Position numbers and translations under genes: made by a program. Below the pieces are notes generated by a model that searched no databases, had not been told where the DNA came from, and saw only the letters and a program-made list of their open reading frames with translations. From Candidatus Omnitrophota bacterium (lineage in GTDB: Bacteria > Omnitrophota > Gorgyraeia > Aquiviventales > Aquiviventaceae): DNA of 43,068 bases. Within the stretch, counting starts at the first letter, position 1; every line of letters starts with the position of its first letter. This document shows, one piece after another, positions 38,058 to 43,068 of the stretch. The stretch covers positions 1 through 43,068 of the forward strand of contig JACPTX010000020.1 of NCBI GenBank assembly GCA_016192545.1. Direction: 5' to 3'.

Positions 38058-39250
38058 TGCCTGCAGACGTCGTGATCGTCGACGGACTTCGGACCGCCCA
38101 AGGCGCCTTCGGAGGGGCGCTCAAATCGCTCACCGCGCAGCGCCTCGGCGAGTTGGCCGTGCGGGAGCTCCTCACGCGCACCCGCCTCAAGCCGGCGGAC
38201 GTCGAGGAGGTCATCGTCGGCTGCGTGGGGCAGGCCTCCGACGCGCCCAACATCGCGCGGGTCATCGCGCTGATGGCCGGCCTGCCCAAGCAGGTGCCGG
38301 CGTATACGGTCCAGCGCAACTGCGCCTCGGGTCTGCAGACGATCATCAACGCCTTCCAGAATATCGTCGCCGGGGACCGCGACGTGCAGATCGCCGGCGG
38401 CGCCGAATGCATGAGCGCATCGCCCTACGTCAACCGGGACATCCGGTGGGGCAAGCGGCTGCGCCACTCCGAGCTGATCGACACGGTGTGGGAAGGGCTG
38501 ACCGATCCGGTCTGCGGCCAGATCATGGGCCGGACGGCTGAAAACCTCGTGGAAGAATTCAGCATTTCGCGGCAGGACCAGGACCGCTTCGCGATGCTGT
38601 CCCACCAGCGCGCCTTCCGGGCCACCCGTGAGGGGCGGTTCAAGGACGAGCTGCTGACGGTCATGGTCCCGAAGAAAGCCTACGGCAAGGAGCTGCCTCC
38701 GGAGCCGCTGGCGCAGGACGAGGGCATCAACCCCGCGCTGAATGAGCAGATGCTGAGCCAGTATCCGGCGGTCTTCAAGGAAGGCGGCACGGTCACGCCA
38801 GGCAACAGCTGCTTCAACGCCGACGGGGCCGCCTGCGTCCTCGTGATGTCCGCGGAGCGCGCCAAGTCGCTGGGGTATACGCCGCTGGCCAAGATCCGCG
38901 CCTACACGGTCGTGGGGCTGGAGCCGGAGCGGATGGGGCTGGGGCCGGCGCTGGCCGTTCCGGACGTGCTCAACAAAGCGAAGCTCACGTTGAAGGACAT
39001 CCAGCTCATGGAGATCAACGAGGCGTTCGCCGCCACCTACCTGGCCTGTGAGAAGGCCTTGAACCTGAACCGGGACATCGTCAATGTCAACGGCGGGGCG
39101 ATCGCCCTCGGCCATCCGGTCGGACAAAGCGGCACCCGCATCGCCGTCACCCTCCTGCACGAAATGAAGCGCCGCAACCTGTCCCTGGGCCTGGCGACGC
39201 TGTGCGTCGGCGGGGGGCAGGGGGCCGCCATGATCTTCGAACGCGCCTGA
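38057..39250 (+). CDS. Acetyl-CoA C-acyltransferase (thiolase)
   Basis: Thiolytic cleavage or Claisen condensation of acyl-CoA. The 397-residue protein has the acyl-accepting Cys in VQRNCASGLQTIINAF (near residue 92), EINEAFAATYLACE, the catalytic His in NGGAIALGHPVGQSG and the second Cys in LATLCVGGGQGAAM. Length and motifs are typical of degradative or biosynthetic thiolases. The 3-hydroxyacyl-CoA dehydrogenase and enoyl-CoA hydratase next to it point to beta-oxidation, making it a FadA counterpart. The ATG overlaps the patatin stop. The gene has its own promoter candidate. Confidence 0.95.
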   Translation: MPADVVIVDGLRTAQGAFGGALKSLTAQRLGELAVRELLTRTRLKPADVEEVIVGCVGQASDAPNIARVIALMAGLPKQVPAYTVQRNCASGLQTIINAFQNIVAGDRDVQIAGGAECMSASPYVNRDIRWGKRLRHSELIDTVWEGLTDPVCGQIMGRTAENLVEEFSISRQDQDRFAMLSHQRAFRATREGRFKDELLTVMVPKKAYGKELPPEPLAQDEGINPALNEQMLSQYPAVFKEGGTVTPGNSCFNADGAACVLVMSAERAKSLGYTPLAKIRAYTVVGLEPERMGLGPALAVPDVLNKAKLTLKDIQLMEINEAFAATYLACEKALNLNRDIVNVNGGAIALGHPVGQSGTRIAVTLLHEMKRRNLSLGLATLCVGGGQGAAMIFERA

Positions 39251-40473
39251 TGTACATCTATAAGACCGCCGTGGTGGGGGCCGGGGCGATGGGCGCCGAG
39301 ATCGCCCAGACCATCACCTTCAGCGGCACGCCGGTCGTGCTCAAGGACGTCGACGAGGCCCGCGTGGACAAAGGGCTCGACGTCATCCGCAAGATCTACC
39401 AGCGCCGGGTGGACCGCGGCAAGATGACGCAGGAAGAGACGGAGCAGAAGATGGCGCTGGTGACCGGGGCGACGACCTATGACGCGTTCCGGGAGGTCGA
39501 CCTGGTGGTCGAGGCGGTTCCCGAGCAGCTCGAGCTGAAACGGAAGATTTTCAACGACCTCGACGCCGCCACGCCGGAAGGCGCCATCCTGGCGTCCAAC
39601 ACGTCCTCGCTGTCGATTTCCGCGCTCGGCGCGGCGACGAAGCGCCCCCACAAGGTCATCGGGATGCACTTCTTCTATCCGGCGCATATCATGAAGCTCG
39701 TCGAGGTCATCCCGGGGCTGGAGACGTCTGACGAAACCGCCTCCGACGTCACCGGCTTCGCCGAGCTGCTGCGGAAGCTGCCGGTCCGGGTCAATGAGTG
39801 CCCCGGCTTCCTGGTCAACCGCATCCTCATGCCGTACCTCAATGAGGCCGCCTGCTGCGCCCAGGAAGGCAGCGCCTCGCCGAAACAGATCGATGAGGCG
39901 ATCCGGGAGTTCGGCCTGCCGATGGGGCCGTTTGCGCTCGTCGACAACCTGGGGTTTGACGTCTGCCGGGAAGTGGTCAACGTCCTGGTCGACGCCTACG
40001 GCGAGCGGATGCAGCCGGCCGCCATCTGGGAACGGATGCATGCCAAAGGCCGCTACGGGGTGAAATCCGGGGCGGGGTTCTACCTCTACGGGGACCGGGC
40101 GGACCAGTCTGATCCGGAGCTGGACGCCATGCTCAAGGAGCTGGCGGCTTCCACAACAGTCACAGGGGCGTTTTCGGTCAACCGGCTCATCCTGCCGATG
40201 GTCAATGAGGCCGTCCGATGCCTGGAGGAACGGGTCTGCACCGCGGCGGATGTGGACCTGGCCGTCATCGCCGGGATCGGCTTTCCGCAATCGAAGGGCG
40301 GGCTCCTGCACTACGCCGACGAGGTCGGGCTCGACGTCGTCCTGCAGGACCTGGAACAGCTCACCACGCAACTGGGGAGCCGGTTCTGGCCCTCGCCGCT
40401 CCTGAAACGGAAGGTCGGCGCCGGGCATCTGGGCAGGAAAACCAAGAAGGGGTTCTTCGAGTACAGCGAGTAG
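39250..40473 (+). CDS. 3-hydroxyacyl-CoA dehydrogenase with two C-terminal domains
   Basis: NAD-dependent oxidation of 3-hydroxyacyl-CoA. The 407-residue protein has the Rossmann loop VVGAGAMGAEIAQ, DLVVEAVPEQLELK, SNTSSLSISALG, GMHFFYPAHIMKLVEVI with the catalytic His, and CPGFLVNRILMPYLNEA. A second C-terminal domain follows (FSVNRLILPMVNEAVRCLEE, then GIGFPQSKGG). Single-function HBD enzymes have about 283 residues. This two-C-domain layout is that of FadB/FadJ minus their N-terminal hydratase, which is encoded separately by the next gene. The ATG overlaps the thiolase stop. Confidence 0.94.
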   Translation: MYIYKTAVVGAGAMGAEIAQTITFSGTPVVLKDVDEARVDKGLDVIRKIYQRRVDRGKMTQEETEQKMALVTGATTYDAFREVDLVVEAVPEQLELKRKIFNDLDAATPEGAILASNTSSLSISALGAATKRPHKVIGMHFFYPAHIMKLVEVIPGLETSDETASDVTGFAELLRKLPVRVNECPGFLVNRILMPYLNEAACCAQEGSASPKQIDEAIREFGLPMGPFALVDNLGFDVCREVVNVLVDAYGERMQPAAIWERMHAKGRYGVKSGAGFYLYGDRADQSDPELDAMLKELAASTTVTGAFSVNRLILPMVNEAVRCLEERVCTAADVDLAVIAGIGFPQSKGGLLHYADEVGLDVVLQDLEQLTTQLGSRFWPSPLLKRKVGAGHLGRKTKKGFFEYSE

Positions 40474-40482
40474 GAGCCGACC

Positions 40483-41277
40483 ATGCCGAATCCGACAACC
40501 CAGTCGTTCCTCAAGCGTGCCGTGGAGGAAGGCGTCGCCGTCGTGACGATTGACCGCCCGCCGGTGAATGCGCTCAGCCGGCAGCTGATGCAGGAGCTGG
40601 ACGTCTGCCTCGAAGAGCTGCGGGCGGAGGAGGCGGTGAAGGTGGTGATTCTCACCGGGGGCGGAAGCTTCGCGTTCATCGCCGGCGCGGATATCAAAGA
40701 AATCGGCGGGCTCGCCTCAGGACAGGAGGCCGCCCAGGTGGCGGCGGAAGGCCAACGGATCCTCATGAAAATCCAGCGGCTCGGCAAGCCGGTCATCGCC
40801 GCCATCAACGGCGTGTGCCTCGGCGGCGGCAACGAGCTGGCCATGGCCTGCCACCTGCGCGTGAGCGGCGACCGGGCCCGGTTCGGCCAGCCGGAAATCA
40901 ATCTCGGCATCATCCCGGGATTCGGCGGCACGCAGCGCCTGCCGCGGCTTGTCGGCCGCGCCAAGGCGATCGAGCTGACGCTCACGGGCGACCTGATCAA
41001 CGCCCAAGAGGCGCACCGGCTGGGCCTCGTGAACCTCGTCGTCCCGCAGGACCAGGTGCTCAAGGCCGCCAAAGACCTCGCCCGGAAGATCGCCGCGAAG
41101 GGGCAGGTCGCGGTGCGCCAGGCGCTGCACGCGATCGAGGAGGGGCTGGGGCATTCGCTGGACGAGGGCCTGGCGCTTGAGGTGAAGGCCTTCGGCATGG
41201 TCGCCGACACCGCAGATGCCAAGGAGGGTGTGGCGGCGTTCCTGGAGAAACGGCAGCCGAAGTTCACCAACACATGA
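40483..41277 (+). CDS. Enoyl-CoA hydratase
   Basis: Hydrates trans-2-enoyl-CoA. The 264-residue crotonase-fold protein has FAFIAGADIKEIGGLASG (first oxyanion-hole and CoA site) and NGVCLGGGNELAMACHLR. The second catalytic region is FGQPEINLGIIPGFGGTQRL, with the two Glu positions of hydratases in GGGNE and QPEIN, and LTGDLINAQEAHRLGLVN follows. A GGAG Shine-Dalgarno precedes the ATG. Together with the dehydrogenase it reconstitutes the FadB activities as separate proteins. Confidence 0.95.
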   Translation: MPNPTTQSFLKRAVEEGVAVVTIDRPPVNALSRQLMQELDVCLEELRAEEAVKVVILTGGGSFAFIAGADIKEIGGLASGQEAAQVAAEGQRILMKIQRLGKPVIAAINGVCLGGGNELAMACHLRVSGDRARFGQPEINLGIIPGFGGTQRLPRLVGRAKAIELTLTGDLINAQEAHRLGLVNLVVPQDQVLKAAKDLARKIAAKGQVAVRQALHAIEEGLGHSLDEGLALEVKAFGMVADTADAKEGVAAFLEKRQPKFTNT

Positions 41278-42284
41278 AGGCGGTGTTTTTCGAAACCGCC
41301 CCGTGGGAACGTCGGCATCTCACCCGGGCGCTCAACAGCACGCGATTGAGCGCCCGCTTTGTCACTGAGCCGCTCACCGAACAGACGCTGGCGGACGCCC
41401 GCGGCGCGGCGGTCGTTTCGGTCTTCATCTATTCCACCCTCACCCGCGCCGTGCTCAGGCGGCTGCCCGGGCTGCGGTTTATCGCCACCCGGTCCACCGG
41501 CTTCGACCACATTGATCTCAGGGCCTGCCGGGCCGGGAAGATCCAGGTTTCAAACGTGCCGTCCTACGGCGAGAGCACCGTGGCCGAGCACACCTTCGCC
41601 CTGATTCTCGCGCTCTCCCGCAACGTGCACAAAGCCTACGTCCGGACCGTGAAAGGGGACTTCTCGCTGCAGGGCCTGCAGGGATTCGACCTGAAAGGCA
41701 AGGCGCTCGGCGTCGTCGGCGCCGGCCGCATCGGCATGCACGTCATCAAGATGGCCAAGGGCTTCGGGATGGAGGTGCTGGCCTACGATACCCGGAAGGA
41801 TCCGTTCCTCCGGGATGTGCTGGATTTTCGTTACGTCTCCCTGCCTGAATTGTTGCGGCGGTCTGACATCGTCAGCCTGCACCTGCCGTATGCGCCCGCC
41901 ACGCACCATCTCCTGAACCGGGACACGTTCCGCCTGATGAAACGGGGGGCGCTCTTCATCAACACGGCCCGGGGCGGCCTGGTGGACACCCACGCGCTGG
42001 TCTGGGCGCTGGATGAGGGCATCGTCGGCGGCGCCGGGCTCGACGTCCTGGAAGGCGAGGAGCTGGTGAAGGAGGAGCGCCAGCTGCTGGAAAAGGACTT
42101 TCCCAAGGAACGCCTGATCACCGCGCTCAAGAACCACATCCTCCTGCACCGCGAAAACGTCGTGATTACGCCGCACATCGCCTTCGACAGCCGGGAGGCG
42201 CTGCAGCGCATCCTGGAAACCACCGTGTCGAACATCGCCGGCTTCCTGCAGGGAAACCCGGCAAACGTGGTGAGCCCTGCATGA
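41274..42284 (+). CDS. D-2-hydroxyacid dehydrogenase (D-lactate dehydrogenase-like)
   Basis: NAD-dependent reduction of a 2-keto acid to a D-2-hydroxyacid. The 336-residue protein has TRSTGFDHIDLRACRAG, VAEHTFALILALSRNV, the Rossmann loop GKALGVVGAGRIGMHVI and SLHLPYAPATHHLLNRD. The catalytic Arg lies in NTARGGLVDTHALVWAL, the Glu in AGLDVLEGEE and the His in ITPHIAFDSREAL. The sequence is closest in style to fermentative D-lactate dehydrogenases. Its place between hydratase and acyl-CoA dehydrogenase (ATGA overlaps on both sides) suggests co-expression with fatty-acid or fermentation metabolism. Confidence 0.93.
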   Translation: MKAVFFETAPWERRHLTRALNSTRLSARFVTEPLTEQTLADARGAAVVSVFIYSTLTRAVLRRLPGLRFIATRSTGFDHIDLRACRAGKIQVSNVPSYGESTVAEHTFALILALSRNVHKAYVRTVKGDFSLQGLQGFDLKGKALGVVGAGRIGMHVIKMAKGFGMEVLAYDTRKDPFLRDVLDFRYVSLPELLRRSDIVSLHLPYAPATHHLLNRDTFRLMKRGALFINTARGGLVDTHALVWALDEGIVGGAGLDVLEGEELVKEERQLLEKDFPKERLITALKNHILLHRENVVITPHIAFDSREALQRILETTVSNIAGFLQGNPANVVSPA

Positions 42285-43068
42285 GCCCCACACCCATGGG
42301 ACACGGCGCCCCGGAAGCCCTGGAGGTCACGGAAGCGGCGCGTGAAGCCGTGCAGCACGCCAGCTTTCTTGGCGACCTCTTTATGGGCCGGTTCCGGCTG
42401 GACCTGGTCGTGCCCTATCCGACCCAGAGCGAGGAAGACCGCCGGATCGGCGACGGCTACCTGCGCCGCGTGGAAACGTTCTTGCGGGAACACCTGGACC
42501 CGGACGAGGTCGACCGGACCGGGGAGCTCCCCGCGCACGTCATTGAAGGCCTGGCCCGTCTGGGGTGCTTCGGGATGAAAATCCCTCAACCGTACGGCGG
42601 CGTGGGGCTCTCCCAGGTGAACTACAACCGCGTCATCTCCCTGGTCGCCAGCTACTGCGGCTCGACCGCGGTGTGGCTGAGCGCCCATCAGAGCATCGGC
42701 GCCCCGCAGCCGCTGATGCTGTTCGGCACCGAGGAGCAGAAGCGCCGCTATCTTCCCAGGCTGGCCGCCGGTACGGTCTCGGCCTTCGCCTTGACCGAGC
42801 TCGGCGTCGGCTCGGACCCTGCGAATATGGACACCACCGCCATGCCGGTGGACGGCGGGGACTCCTACCTGCTCAACGGGGAAAAGCTCTGGTGCACGAA
42901 CGGGCCGGTCGCGGAGGTCGTCGTGGTGATGGCCCGGACCCCGTCGGTGACGGTCGGCGGACGCGAGCGCAAACAGATCACGGCCTTCATCATGGAGAAA
43001 TCCATGCCGGGGTTCGAGGTTGTCCACCGCTGCGACTTCATGGGGCTGAAAGGCATCCAGAACGGCGT
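42281..43068 (+). CDS. Acyl-CoA dehydrogenase, 5' part (runs off window)
   Basis: FAD-dependent first step of beta-oxidation. About 262 N-terminal residues are present. The conserved ACAD start (FGMKIPQPYGGVGLSQVNYN) comes only after about 100 residues. It is followed by SAHQSIGAPQPLMLFGTEEQ, FALTELGVGSDPANMDTTA (FAD/substrate loop) and LNGEKLWCTNGPVAEVVVVM. The N-terminal extension (HASFLGDLFMGRFRLDLVV and onward) is longer than in short-chain enzymes and resembles larger FadE-like proteins. The reading frame is open to the last base. ATG 42281 overlaps the previous stop. Confidence 0.92.
   Translation, partial: MSPTPMGHGAPEALEVTEAAREAVQHASFLGDLFMGRFRLDLVVPYPTQSEEDRRIGDGYLRRVETFLREHLDPDEVDRTGELPAHVIEGLARLGCFGMKIPQPYGGVGLSQVNYNRVISLVASYCGSTAVWLSAHQSIGAPQPLMLFGTEEQKRRYLPRLAAGTVSAFALTELGVGSDPANMDTTAMPVDGGDSYLLNGEKLWCTNGPVAEVVVVMARTPSVTVGGRERKQITAFIMEKSMPGFEVVHRCDFMGLKGIQNG

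Overview
The window is a gene-dense, roughly two-thirds G+C bacterial chromosome segment, almost all on the + strand, with many 1-4 nt stop/start overlaps (ATGA, TGATG). No rRNA, tRNA, phage, IS transposase or CRISPR array was seen. The best lineage marker is a small basic protein at 26939-27190 resembling the Chlamydiae/Verrucomicrobia small basic protein family. An EF-Tu-domain-like 87-residue protein, an exosortase-associated TIGR04073-type protein and a GspA/ExeA-GspB pair accompany it. Together they suggest the PVC superphylum, and Omnitrophota is my best guess. This is inference from family recall; no search was run.

Layout. (1) 1-11.1 kb: 3' part of alaS, then a his-trp supercluster, hisD-hisB-hisH-hisA-hisF-hisI-trpE-trpG-trpD-trpC, ending in an endonuclease III gene. 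hisG, hisE, hisC and trpF are absent here. (2) 11.1-18.4 kb: radC, a TIGR04073-type protein, a THEP1-like NTPase, ychF, an ornithine cyclodeaminase-family gene, trpB-trpA and a mannose-1-phosphate guanylyltransferase. (3) 18.4-29.3 kb: housekeeping and envelope genes: ruvX, an M16 peptidase, rpe, a phosphohexomutase, lepA, lepB, a glycine-zipper lipoprotein, pgsA, plsY, a SPOR protein, the small basic protein, nnrE, aroB and the EF-Tu-domain-like protein. (4) 29.3-32.5 kb: the regulatory heart of the window. The only minus-strand genes (gspB-like, exeA-like) are divergent from a PilZ gene. They are followed by two tiny membrane-protein genes with their own promoters, one with a tandem-dyad leader and a strong intrinsic terminator, and then a MagIII-like DNA glycosylase. 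(5) 32.5-38.1 kb: a zinc-ribbon protein, HIT, PilZ, an alpha/beta hydrolase, a SAM hydrolase-type protein, a glycerophosphodiesterase and a cNMP-binding/degenerate ATPase/patatin fusion. (6) 38.1-43.1 kb: a beta-oxidation cluster (thiolase, two-C-domain 3-hydroxyacyl-CoA dehydrogenase, enoyl-CoA hydratase, D-2-hydroxyacid dehydrogenase, 5' part of an acyl-CoA dehydrogenase).

Two threads cross these regions. First, short palindromic repeats sit at gene junctions. A ~58-bp family ends exactly on the native ATG of hisD, hisB and pgsA. A 44-56-bp family built from GGGGTCAGACCCC hairpins lies before hisH, the cyclodeaminase, the lipoprotein and exeA/pilZ. A 108-bp inverted repeat ends on the ATG of the THEP1-like gene. 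Second, clear sigma70-type promoters (TTGACC/TTGACA/TTGCGT, about 17 nt, TACAAT-like) stand only 9-13 nt before several start codons. This geometry predicts leaderless or near-leaderless mRNAs.

Anomalies worth checking are a ~600-bp block of about 50% G+C inside alaS, an rpe gene without a usable 5' end next to a C4 run, and a cyclodeaminase gene whose start appears swallowed by a repeat.
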